DNA from: DASYSA01 sp036003885
Lineage (GTDB): Bacteria; Acidobacteriota; Blastocatellia; UBA7656
DNA: 14,373 nucleotides
Direction: 5' to 3'
Assembly (NCBI GenBank): GCA_036003885.1
Contig: DASYSA010000713.1
Span: 1 to 14,373, forward strand
Part shown: positions 1 through 7,652 of the stretch, piece after piece
How positions within the stretch are numbered: the stretch's first letter is position 1
How the letters are laid out: each line of letters starts with the position of its first letter
Notes under the pieces: model-generated
What the model was told of the DNA's origin: nothing
Seen by the model: the letters and a program-made list of their open reading frames with translations, nothing else
Database searches by the model: none
Made by a program: the position numbers and the translations under genes

Positions 1-1585
1 TGGTTACGCTGGCGCCGGCCGCCCCGTGATTGACCCATCTCTCTATCTGCTTAACATAGTCCGGGAGAGCAACTCCCCTGAACACTCGCCGCTCTTCCAC
101 CGCTGCCTGGCCAGTCGACCGCTCTCGCACCTTCGCCGTGATAGAGCCGTCGCCCGCAAGAACGACCTCGGCCTGCCGCTCGAGCTTGTTCGCCTCCGCC
201 GGAATCTCAGGCATCCGCAGCAGCGCGCCCCCTTCGGCAGCAACGATGAGCGCGAGGCTACCTTGCTCGTGATCCGGCAGATCGCCGACCGGGGTGTTGT
301 CGTCCGTCGGATCGAAGATCAACAGCCGTCCAAGAACCGGATGGCGAACAATAGTGGCCGCTTGCGTCGCGTCGCTGGCCTTGACGGCGATGATGCAGTG
401 GTTGAACTGTTGCGGCGAGGGCCACTCCTCGCGCACGTACGTTGGGTCGCCGGAGTATATCGAGACCAGGTACGATTCAATTCCAACCACCTTCAGCAGC
501 GCACGCATCAGATTGGCCTTGTCTTTACAGTCGCCGTAAGCTTTTGCGAAGACATCAGACGCCAAATGAGGCTTGTAGCCGCCGCCACGTCCGATGCCAG
601 TCTGAATCGAGACGTAGTTGACGTTCTGCACGAAGCGCCCAATCGCCTGGATCTTTTGAAGCTCGGTGCTCGAGTTCGCTACCAACTGCCGGGCCTTCTC
701 TGCCATCGCCTCATTTGGCGTCGCCTGGGAAGCGCTCAGCTCAGACAACCACTTTGAGACCTCCGACCATTTGTCAAAGCTGCGGCCGGGCACCGCTTTG
801 CCGGCAGCTGGAAAGTAGCTCACTGCGAGGCGAGGCGCGAGGTTGGTGACCGGTGGACTTGCGGGCTCGTACCCGATCCAGCCTAGATTGCGGAGCTCCC
901 ACGAGTAGTTCGATCCGTTGACCACCGGTTCGATGCTGGGGTAGTTGAAGGTCACTCCTTCTGCCCTCCAGCCAGTTGGAAGCGTGATCGAATAACGCGA
1001 CAACAGCGTTGGCAGCCTGCCCTTTTGAAAGGGCCAATCGAACTGGGTGAAGACAGACCGCTCCTCGGAGGTACACTCATATCCAAAGACAGCCCCGATT
1101 TCGGTGTCATCAGAAGCGTCGATCACTTTTGCCCGTACCTCGTCGAAGACGGCGTTCAGGGCGCCTGAAACGTCCAGCGTCTGGTCTTTCCCGTATTTCT
1201 TCACCTGTTCAGATGGCCGAATCAGCCAAGCACGCATCTCTCGCACCTTGCCGGTGTCTGTGAGGTAGGTAACGTGTGCGACAGCACGCCTCTTCCCTTC
1301 GTTCGTGAGAATCTTAATGGCATAACGCGCCGTAGTCGTGACCCGGCCATCCTCTTCCACCTTCACATTCTGCTCGTCGAGAATGACCACAGCAGGCACT
1401 TTCTTGTCATAAGCAGGAGCTGTCGCAGAAGCAGCCAGTGTCAGCCACGAGGGCGCCTCCTCGGCGACTGACGCAGGCGAGGCGGACGCAACAAGGGCGA
1501 CACAACACAAGGCGACACAGGAGATAGCCACCGCGGTTAGTGAACCGAGTATCCATCTATTTCCAACGTTGAGTGAGGTTTTCAT
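1..1585 (-). CDS. DUF3857 / transglutaminase-like exported protein (C-terminus cut by window edge)
   Basis: 528 codons are visible and the frame is open at the window edge. A hydrophobic signal segment covers residues ~10-36. A DUF3857-type beta-rich domain follows (about 55-215), then a transglutaminase-like domain with an intact triad: Cys353 in YGDCKDKA, His396 in FNHCII and Asp425 in FDPTD. Family members are cysteine enzymes that act on amide bonds; this one is probably periplasmic or membrane-attached, and its substrate is unknown. The start at 1585 is chosen because it opens the signal peptide; upstream lie AGG at 10 nt and GGAGG at 15 nt. Only 34 bp separate it from the stop of the upstream DUF3857 gene, so the two are probably co-transcribed and are paralogs. 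The later part of the protein is not seen. Confidence 0.88.
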   Translation of the reverse strand, partial: MKTSLNVGNRWILGSLTAVAISCVALCCVALVASASPASVAEEAPSWLTLAASATAPAYDKKVPAVVILDEQNVKVEEDGRVTTTARYAIKILTNEGKRRAVAHVTYLTDTGKVREMRAWLIRPSEQVKKYGKDQTLDVSGALNAVFDEVRAKVIDASDDTEIGAVFGYECTSEERSVFTQFDWPFQKGRLPTLLSRYSITLPTGWRAEGVTFNYPSIEPVVNGSNYSWELRNLGWIGYEPASPPVTNLAPRLAVSYFPAAGKAVPGRSFDKWSEVSKWLSELSASQATPNEAMAEKARQLVANSSTELQKIQAIGRFVQNVNYVSIQTGIGRGGGYKPHLASDVFAKAYGDCKDKANLMRALLKVVGIESYLVSIYSGDPTYVREEWPSPQQFNHCIIAVKASDATQAATIVRHPVLGRLLIFDPTDDNTPVGDLPDHEQGSLALIVAAEGGALLRMPEIPAEANKLERQAEVVLAGDGSITAKVRERSTGQAAVEERRVFRGVALPDYVKQIERWVNHGAAGASVT

Positions 1586-1619
1586 AACTATTGCACCTGG
1601 CCTCCTCGGAGCGCCTGCC

Positions 1620-3599
1620 TTATTGCCCTTGCTTGAGCGTTATCGTGTGGTTGTCTCGCTCGTGCACCACGTCGAATATCATCTTCAGCTGAGGATAAGA
1701 AGTTTGCGGAAAGACCAGATTGCCGTTAGCGCCAAAGAAGAACTTGCGCTGGTAAATCAGAGTCTTTTTGTCGTCGGTTAGGCCGATATGAACATCGTAC
1801 TTGCTGACCCTGGAGGCCGTGAACCCTTCGGGTGCGTCGGCATTGTCCAGAGCGAACCCGGCCGGCAGAGAGATTTCGACCGTGTCGTCTTCGGACCAGC
1901 CGTAGTGAAAATACACCGCATGCTTTCGTTCGCTAGTGGGAAATAGCGGCTCAATGCCCCGCTCAAAGAACTCCGGCTGCAGGAAAAGGCGCTTGCCAGT
2001 GCGTTGGCCATAGCCAGGCACTCGCACGTGAAACGAATAGACGAACGGCTTAACCCTATCAGTCACGTTCTCAATCTTTATGTTCGACAATTCCGCCGTG
2101 CTCATGCGGCGCTTGATCCCGTTCCGGAGCGTCTCCTCACGTTGTGTTGGAGAGTCGTCGTCATCGTATTCCTTACGTTCCGCCCCGGCATGACCTGTAT
2201 ACTCGATGCGGACGTCGCCCTCGATTGTCCCATCTTCACTGAGAACCAGCTTGGCCGTGCGCCTCTGGAGCGATTTCTCGGGTTCTGTCAACGGAGTCAT
2301 CACGAATGTGGGTTTTTTGGAGTCCGAGATCAGCGCCTCCTGTCCTTCATACTGCCATTGCAGCATTCCTGGGGAAACGTAAGGCTTCGACGCATCATAG
2401 AAATGCCAGCCCTCGCCTACCTTGACCGCAACGATGTAGAACTGCAGGAAGTAGTCGTCAGGGATATTCACATCGAAGAAGATGTCGCTTCGATCGGCGA
2501 GGTTCGCTACTCGAGCATCGAATCCAAGGGCGGACGCGAAAGCCCCAAACAGCATATTCAGATCCTTTCCCGTACCCATTCCGCGTTTCAGCGTATCAGC
2601 GGGCGACTTGTTTTCCTTCAGCTTGGCCCGATCGTCGGGGGTCATCCCGTTCGCGTCATCGTTTACGTTCTTCATCTTCGTTCGGCAGAATTCGTAGAGT
2701 CGGTCGAGTTTCTGATCGGGTGTGCTTGCATCCCCGACTATCTCGGCGGCTGTCTTGCGCACCTCGTCGTTGGGCTTCATTTCGCCCTTGAACTGCTCGT
2801 AGACCTCTTTGCCATACTGCTGCCAGAACTCGGCGGGCGCAACCTTTCGGTCCTTGGAGTAATAAACCAGCATCCATGAACGAACCTGATCTTCAGGCGG
2901 CATCCGCGGCTCCTCGTGAAAGGCGGGAACGTTGGTTTGCTGGACGCTATAGAACCCATCCTTCTCTTTGACAAACTTGTCGAAGCTGACACGAAAGCTC
3001 ATTGTCCGCATTCCGTAGGGCAGGCCGGGAAGCGAGAGCGGCTTCAGATAATACTTCACCACTTGAATCGGGATGCTTCGCTGAAAGTGCACCCGCATGT
3101 AGAAGGCTATGTCCCGCGTCTCCTTCCATCGATACTCGATAATACAGCCCGGCTCGACAGCGGGCATTGCGAACGACTTCACCTTCACCTTTCTATCGCC
3201 AGACTTGACGATGGTGCGATCAAACACCGCATCCTTTTTGAGCTCGATGATCGTCCCGTCGGATTTGATTGTGCGACCGGCTATCTCGGATATCCTGCCG
3301 GTGCCTCGATATGGAATCTCGACTGTGCTTTGGGATTCTTTACCCCGCTCGGTGAATACCTTGATACGCAAGTAATGACGCTCTACAGAGCGGATGTCGT
3401 AACCATCTACCTCATCCTGAACGCGCACCTCCCAGAAGATCACCTCTGCGTCGGCGTCCTTCTCTACAGTCGGAGCCTTCATTGCGAGGTGAGCCGGATC
3501 GATCGGCTTCCAGTCATCCGCAAAAACAGGTGCGGCAGCACCAGCGAATAAACAGAGCACGACCATTGAGAATCGGTTCTTAAACAAGCGACCAGTCAT
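1620..3599 (-). CDS. DUF3857 exported protein with degenerate transglutaminase-like domain
   Basis: 659 aa. The signal peptide covers residues 1-27 (ending VFA-DD). A DUF3857-like domain follows (about 45-225), then a transglutaminase-like region (about 290-415) and a C-terminal beta-rich part. The start at 3599 has GGAGGAA 6-8 nt upstream and opens the signal peptide. The same frame stays open to 3863, but that extension crosses a likely promoter and reads as non-coding. Against its downstream paralog, the Cys position is Gly344 (GTGKD instead of GDCKD) and the His position is Phe387 or Gln386; only the Asp (Asp402) is kept. It is therefore probably not a working transglutaminase; a binding or scaffolding role is inferred. 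Other cysteine-less members of this family may exist, so the loss need not be recent. Confidence 0.88.
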   Translation of the reverse strand: MTGRLFKNRFSMVVLCLFAGAAAPVFADDWKPIDPAHLAMKAPTVEKDADAEVIFWEVRVQDEVDGYDIRSVERHYLRIKVFTERGKESQSTVEIPYRGTGRISEIAGRTIKSDGTIIELKKDAVFDRTIVKSGDRKVKVKSFAMPAVEPGCIIEYRWKETRDIAFYMRVHFQRSIPIQVVKYYLKPLSLPGLPYGMRTMSFRVSFDKFVKEKDGFYSVQQTNVPAFHEEPRMPPEDQVRSWMLVYYSKDRKVAPAEFWQQYGKEVYEQFKGEMKPNDEVRKTAAEIVGDASTPDQKLDRLYEFCRTKMKNVNDDANGMTPDDRAKLKENKSPADTLKRGMGTGKDLNMLFGAFASALGFDARVANLADRSDIFFDVNIPDDYFLQFYIVAVKVGEGWHFYDASKPYVSPGMLQWQYEGQEALISDSKKPTFVMTPLTEPEKSLQRRTAKLVLSEDGTIEGDVRIEYTGHAGAERKEYDDDDSPTQREETLRNGIKRRMSTAELSNIKIENVTDRVKPFVYSFHVRVPGYGQRTGKRLFLQPEFFERGIEPLFPTSERKHAVYFHYGWSEDDTVEISLPAGFALDNADAPEGFTASRVSKYDVHIGLTDDKKTLIYQRKFFFGANGNLVFPQTSYPQLKMIFDVVHERDNHTITLKQGQ

Positions 3600-3605
3600 G
3601 TGTGG

Positions 3606-3612
3606 TTCCTCC
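3606..3612 (-). promoter_or_regulatory. Ribosome binding site deciding the DUF3857 gene start
   Basis: The minus strand reads GGAGGAA, with GGAGG ending 8 nt before the ATG at 3599. It fixes the start of the 659-aa protein rather than the in-frame ATG further upstream at 3863. Confidence 0.8.
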
Positions 3613-3699
3613 ACCGGAGCTTGATGAGTTGTCTGAGGCGCTCGAAACTGAAGGCTGCGGGCTTTTGACCGGTACCCGTTGAAGTCAGATGCGATTGCA

Positions 3700-3729
3700 A
3701 TTATAGACACATAAATACTGAACTGTAAA
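3700..3729 (-). promoter_or_regulatory. Sigma70-type promoter for the DUF3857 gene pair
   Basis: The minus strand has TTTACA (3729-3724) and a perfect TATAAT (3705-3700) with an 18-bp spacer. This predicts transcription starting near 3692 and a leader of about 90 nt before the ATG at 3599. It lies in an AT-rich patch of the only inter-block gap that lacks a heptad-repeat element. I infer that the DUF3857 pair has its own transcript. Confidence 0.55.
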
Positions 3730-3756
3730 CAAGATTCGTTAAGCTTGAGCCAAGAG

Positions 3757-3780
3757 TCTGCGAAATCCGGCGTTCGCAGA
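3757..3780 (-). terminator. Stem-loop just after the M16 gene, possible terminator
   Basis: TCTGCGAA (3757-3764) and TTCGCAGA (3773-3780) form a perfect 8-bp inverted repeat with an 8-nt loop, 6 bp past the TAA at 3787-3789. No long T run follows on the minus strand (it reads CTCTTGG), so it is not a textbook intrinsic terminator. It could stop or process the M16 transcript before the promoter that follows. Confidence 0.4.
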
Positions 3781-3786
3781 GGCACA

Positions 3787-5298
3787 TTACCTATCGCTGA
3801 ATACTCGATCAACCGGCATGATTTCGACCGCGCTCGGGCTGATCTTGAGGGGATACCTCTCAATCAGTTTGTCCTCTTCCAGGATCTCTTTCGGCGGAGG
3901 AGAGGTATACGATATCGGGGAAGGCCTGTTATCGACCACTGCACTCTTGAATGCCTCCGCATCCTTGGTGACCACCACGATCCTGACGTTCTCCGCCTGA
4001 AGGTACTTCTTTGCAATCCTGTTGACATCTTCCAGGGTGAGCTTGCGCAAGCGCTCGCGCACATACTCGGTGAAGCTCGGCATTCCGTAGTAGTGGCTGT
4101 CGAGCGCGTATCCCAACTGCGCGTCCTGAGCCTTCGTCAACACATTGACAAATTTGGTCAGGAAGAGCCTCGTCGCCTCGAAGTCGTCTTTCGACAGTCC
4201 GCTTTCAACCAGTTTGCGAAGCTCATAGAGCGCAATCCGCAGTGCGAACACACCGTTCTTGGGTTCAACCGGACGAACCCACACCTGAAAGATCTGCTGG
4301 CGCCGGCCGAGGTTCGGATCGGGATGAAACTGAAACATTCCGCGCGGGAAGTACTCGATATAGGCGTAGTCACCGTAGTTCAATCCGCGAATCTGGCGCA
4401 TGCGCTGGTACAGATAGCTGTTGCTCGATCGGTGTTGTCCGAAGTAGGACTGTAAGACCAACATCGCCGGCCAGTCCTTATCGGCGCGAGTCACGGCGAT
4501 GGGAAAGCCGAACGAGATCGCGGTCGCCGGCGTGTCTTTCTGAATGATCTGCATCTGAAGCCCGCTGATCCTGGCAGGTTCAGGCAACTGCAATGATGAC
4601 GGCTTTCCCGCTGCGAGCCTGGCTCCGAAATCATTTCTTATTTTGGCTTCGAAGCCGGCGGGATGTCCGCCGGCCAGGCCGAGCACAAAGTTCGACGAGG
4701 TATAGTTCTCTCGATAAAACGTCTTCAGGTCCTCGATGGTCAGCTTCTCGAGCGCCTCGACTGTCCCGATGTTGTAGCGCCCGTAGGGGTGACCTGCGTA
4801 AATGAAGTTGTACAACGCTTCCTTGCCGAGCTCCTCGTCATTGTTGCCGCGCAGATTCACCTTCAGGAAGTTGATGGCGTTCTCCTTTAGACGAGTGAAG
4901 TCATCGGGCCGCCATCCCGGATCGAGCAGCATGCCGGACATAATCTGATAATACTTCGACAGATTGTCGATGTGCGTTGCGCCGTAAAAGACGGTCATCT
5001 CCTTGTCGACCTGCGCATTGAACTCAGAGGCGATGGGGTACATCGCCTTCACGATCTGCTCGTAGGTCATCTCGCGGCTGCCCCCTTCAGAGAGCATCGC
5101 GGCGGTCAGCGCAGCGACCCCCTCTTTACCCCTGGGATCCGAGGCCGCGCCGATATTGAACAGAATACGAAAGCTGACGAGAGGAGATGAGTTGGGCAGC
5201 AGTACCATTTGTAATTTTGCCCCACCCTTTCCGGCCTGAGCGAGGCCCAGACCTGGCATTGTAAGCGCTACGATGAGGGCAAGACCTGGCCACTTCAT
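3787..5298 (-). CDS. M16-family peptidase-like protein, non-zinc subunit
   Basis: 503 aa with a signal peptide at residues 1-20 (…GLGLA-QA). The M16 fold is recognisable, but the zinc motif HxxEH is replaced by Ala-Leu-Thr-Ala-Ala at 63-67, so both His and the Glu are gone. The second half carries the Arg/Tyr pair typical of the partner subunit (Arg301 and Tyr308 in RQIRGLNY). In M16B heterodimers one chain brings the zinc site and the other the Arg/Tyr pair; here the adjacent gene brings the zinc. The ATG at 5298 lies 1 nt past the upstream TGA, with AGGAG 10 nt before it, inside the upstream gene's last codons, which indicates translational coupling. The same frame continues upstream to 5400 inside the neighbouring gene, but that start would lose the signal peptide. 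Likely envelope-located. Confidence 0.92.
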   Translation of the reverse strand: MKWPGLALIVALTMPGLGLAQAGKGGAKLQMVLLPNSSPLVSFRILFNIGAASDPRGKEGVAALTAAMLSEGGSREMTYEQIVKAMYPIASEFNAQVDKEMTVFYGATHIDNLSKYYQIMSGMLLDPGWRPDDFTRLKENAINFLKVNLRGNNDEELGKEALYNFIYAGHPYGRYNIGTVEALEKLTIEDLKTFYRENYTSSNFVLGLAGGHPAGFEAKIRNDFGARLAAGKPSSLQLPEPARISGLQMQIIQKDTPATAISFGFPIAVTRADKDWPAMLVLQSYFGQHRSSNSYLYQRMRQIRGLNYGDYAYIEYFPRGMFQFHPDPNLGRRQQIFQVWVRPVEPKNGVFALRIALYELRKLVESGLSKDDFEATRLFLTKFVNVLTKAQDAQLGYALDSHYYGMPSFTEYVRERLRKLTLEDVNRIAKKYLQAENVRIVVVTKDAEAFKSAVVDNRPSPISYTSPPPKEILEEDKLIERYPLKISPSAVEIMPVDRVFSDR

Positions 5299-5299
5299 G

Positions 5300-6637
5300 T
5301 CACTGCTGCTCCTTCTGCGACAGGGTGACAATGGTACGCTGATTCTCGACGAAATACTTCCTGGCCATCTGCTGAATGTCGTCAGGGGTGATCGAGGCAT
5401 ACATGTCGAAAAGCTTGTTTATCGTTTCGGGAGTCCGGCGGAGCCCGATGAAGGGCGCGATGTTGGAGGCGATGGCCTGAGAGTCATCGAGGCTCAACGC
5501 GAAACTGTATCTGAGGTGTGACTTGACTGCCTCCAGTCTCTCGGCGTCGACCTTCGTCGACTTGAAAGAATCGAAGGTCTTCATTATCTCGCCGCGAACA
5601 TGGTCGACATCCTTCTGATTCTTGACTCGGGCAATCACAGTCATGAGGTAAGGGTCTACATGTTCTTCGAGCGAGTAAAAGAGCGCGTCTACCGTTTGCT
5701 CCTTGATGACCAGCCGCTGATAGATCTCGGAGTTGGAGGAAAATCCGAGGCTTGCGACCAGGTCCATCGCTGCCAGGTCCTTGCGCTCATCCGAATAGGC
5801 CGGGCTGGTATATGCTACCGCGACCAGCGGAAGAGTCCTGGTCGGCCAATCTACATGAGCCGTCAGTTCGCGCGGCTGTCCGCCCTCGACGGGAATCCGA
5901 GGGACGTAACTGCCGCGCTGCCACTCACTCCAGTATTTTCTGGTCATCGCGAGCACCGGTTCGTGCTTGACGTCCCCCGATACGATTATTGTGGTGTACT
6001 CGGGTCGATAATAGCGCTTGAAGAACTCGAGGCTGTAGTCGTAGAGGTTTGGCATATTCTCGACGTCTTCGCGAAAGCCCATCGTGGTGTGTTTGTAGGT
6101 ATGCGACTGGTAGGAAGTGTTGCGCAACACCTCGAAGAGTTTGCGGACCGGATCGGATGCGTTCTTGTTGTACTCACCCAGGACCGCTCTGGTCTCCGTC
6201 TTGAATAGTTCCTCCGAAACTTTCAGATGCTGAAACCGATCGGCTTCGAGCGACATTATCCTGTCGAGGTCTTCCTTTGAAAAGACGGTATGGTAAACAG
6301 TGCGGTCGTCTGTCGTATAAGCGTTCTGGTCGGCACCCGCGGCTTTGAGTATCTCGTTGTACTTCTCTTGCGAGTAGTTCTCGGTTCCCCGAAACATGAG
6401 GTGCTCAAACAAGTGAGCGAAGCCCGACTTGCCGGGCTCGATTTCGTTCCGCGAGCCGGCGTTCACGACGATGTACAGGGCAACGATGTTCGGGTAATCA
6501 GTCGGTACCGTGATCAACCGAAGCCCGTTCGGCAAGTCGTCTATGAAGAAATTATGCGGGAAGACTTTTTTGGCGCCCTGCCCTGCAATTGGTAATGTCA
6601 TGGCTAATACGATAATCGAGACGGCTAGACTTTTCAT
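5300..6637 (-). CDS. M16-family zinc metallopeptidase, catalytic subunit
   Basis: 445 aa with a signal peptide at about 1-20. The zinc-binding signature HLFEH is at 75-79. Glu155 (in LGEYN), 76 residues beyond His79, fits the third zinc ligand, with Glu148 at the usual extra acidic position. It shows the usual M16 neighbours of the motif, including FRGTENY after it and the YTTDDRTVYH stretch at 107-116. The Arg/Tyr pair in the C-terminal half is absent (the corresponding stretch reads VIKEQTVD, 310-317), which complements the downstream chain that has the pair but no zinc. Together they likely form a heterodimeric periplasmic oligopeptidase. A weak AAGG lies about 10 nt before the ATG. A heptad-repeat hairpin fills the upstream gap. 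Confidence 0.95.
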   Translation of the reverse strand: MKSLAVSIIVLAMTLPIAGQGAKKVFPHNFFIDDLPNGLRLITVPTDYPNIVALYIVVNAGSRNEIEPGKSGFAHLFEHLMFRGTENYSQEKYNEILKAAGADQNAYTTDDRTVYHTVFSKEDLDRIMSLEADRFQHLKVSEELFKTETRAVLGEYNKNASDPVRKLFEVLRNTSYQSHTYKHTTMGFREDVENMPNLYDYSLEFFKRYYRPEYTTIIVSGDVKHEPVLAMTRKYWSEWQRGSYVPRIPVEGGQPRELTAHVDWPTRTLPLVAVAYTSPAYSDERKDLAAMDLVASLGFSSNSEIYQRLVIKEQTVDALFYSLEEHVDPYLMTVIARVKNQKDVDHVRGEIMKTFDSFKSTKVDAERLEAVKSHLRYSFALSLDDSQAIASNIAPFIGLRRTPETINKLFDMYASITPDDIQQMARKYFVENQRTIVTLSQKEQQ

Positions 6638-6697
6638 CTCTCATAACCCTTCTCACAGATACCTGAATTATCGACGAAGGAGGCGTGGCTTAGCAAG

Positions 6698-6816
6698 AAG
6701 ACGTTGCGCGTTCCGCGTTCCGTGTTTCGCGTTCGGACCAGGAGTGATAGGGAGAATGCAATTGATTACTTCTACGTTGGGACGTAAAAACCGAAACGCG
6801 GAACGCGAAACGTCTT
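6698..6816. repeat. Heptad-repeat inverted element A (GCGTTCC/GCGTTTC type)
   Basis: The left arm (6698-6736) reads AAGACGTTGCGCGTTCCGCG and onward; the right arm (6791-6816) is its reverse complement over about 25 bases with two mismatches. The left arm has two extra 7-bp units. The spacer is 54 bp. The right arm begins on the last base of the TGA stop of the DUF1648 gene. The element can form a hairpin in the transcript between that gene and the M16 pair. Confidence 0.8.
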
Positions 6817-7508
6817 CACAATGCCTTCCACACAATAACGACCACCAGCAACGGAAGCCCGATCAGGAATAGCGTGACGGGCCACGCCCACGGGTGCGCG
6901 TAGTTGATTGTGTATCCCGGGCTAAACGCCTTGGGAACGATCAACCGCGAGTCGCCGGGATTGCGATAGATCAGCGCGCTCCATCCATCGGGCGCCTGAA
7001 TCAATCCGCGACTCTGCAACGCGCTCGCCGTCCTCTTGAACCTGACAACGCCGATGACTATAACCACCAGCATCAGAACCAGCGAGGTGATGACCATCGA
7101 CCCGGGACTCTGGGGTCTGAAGATCGGTAACGCCAATGAGAGGAGCGTGAACAGCACCGCCAGGGCGAGGGCAATCATCCGGACAAGATCCCCGATTACC
7201 GCAGCCATCTGCGCCGCAGCCTCGGGCGATGCCTTGATATGCGAGGCCACATGACGGCGTTTGCTGATCGCAGTGGCCAAAACTTCGAAGATGGCACAGA
7301 GAACCAGCCCCGCTACAAGTGGTATGAAGACGATGAACGGGTCCTTCGTAACCCAGCGGTCCGGCACCCCTCCCGGCCCCCAATGAACGATCCAGCGTTC
7401 GGGCAGGCTCTGCCACCTGAGAGCGAGAATGGCAGCGGCGGTCGACAGCACCACAAAGGGTGCTAACCTCAACCATGCGTTTCGCGTTTCGCGTTTTGCT
7501 TCTGTCAT
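6816..7508 (-). CDS. DUF1648 / DUF5808 integral membrane protein
   Basis: 230 aa with five predicted membrane segments (about 12-30, 57-80, 109-130, 137-156, 208-227). The DUF1648 signature follows helix 1: LPERW..HW..GG.PDRW..K at 35-55. The loop YRNPGDSRLIVPKAFSPGYT (181-200) matches the DUF5808 pattern, a combination known in SdpI-like membrane proteins. The molecular function of the family is unsettled. Residues 4-11 are encoded by three copies of a 7-bp repeat that belongs to the adjoining hairpin element, so the native N-terminus may begin later (for instance the TTG at Leu13). A weak GGTGG lies 9 nt before the ATG at 7508. Confidence 0.85.
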   Translation of the reverse strand: MTEAKRETRNAWLRLAPFVVLSTAAAILALRWQSLPERWIVHWGPGGVPDRWVTKDPFIVFIPLVAGLVLCAIFEVLATAISKRRHVASHIKASPEAAAQMAAVIGDLVRMIALALAVLFTLLSLALPIFRPQSPGSMVITSLVLMLVVIVIGVVRFKRTASALQSRGLIQAPDGWSALIYRNPGDSRLIVPKAFSPGYTINYAHPWAWPVTLFLIGLPLLVVVIVWKAL

Positions 7509-7650
7509 TTCTCATTCCACCAGTAGAAGTAATCCCGATGCTCCGAATGGGTTATGATCCGCACCTATCTCAACTGCATTTCCCCTTGCCGTTCCTAACG
7601 TAAACCGTAAAACGCAAAACGCAAAACGTAAAAGACCGAACGCGAGACGC
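7477..7650. repeat. Heptad-repeat inverted element B, overlapping the DUF1648 gene start
   Basis: The left arm (7477-7497) is GCGTTTC, GCGTTTC, GCGTTTT and lies inside the first codons of the DUF1648 gene. The right arm (7597-7650) is a run of AAAACGC/AAAACGT-like heptads beginning 3 bp after the TAG stop (7653-7655) of the upstream membrane gene. The spacer is about 100 bp with no recognised promoter. The arms are unequal in length (3 against about 7 units). Confidence 0.75.
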
Positions 7651-7652
7651 CT

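Noticed and set aside
26..757. Plus-strand open frame of 243 codons at the window start
   Set aside because: It is antisense to the transglutaminase domain whose triad is clear on the minus strand; its Arg/Leu-rich product shows no family features.
2004..2879. Plus-strand open frame of 291 codons
   Set aside because: It is antisense to the DUF3857 gene, lacks a ribosome site and recognisable domain, and is explained by GC-rich codon bias.
3600..3863. N-terminal extension of the upstream DUF3857 protein
   Set aside because: The frame is open, but it contains the promoter and terminator-like hairpin and overlaps the M16 gene; the start at 3599 has GGAGG and a signal peptide.
5299..5400. N-terminal extension of the second M16 protein
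   Set aside because: It would overlap the upstream gene by about 100 bp and bury the signal peptide; the ATG at 5298 has a ribosome site and 1-nt spacing.
6764..7535. Inverted 12-bp match GATTACTTCTAC in the spacers of elements A and B
   Set aside because: One 12-base match is expected by chance in a window of this length, and flanking bases do not agree.
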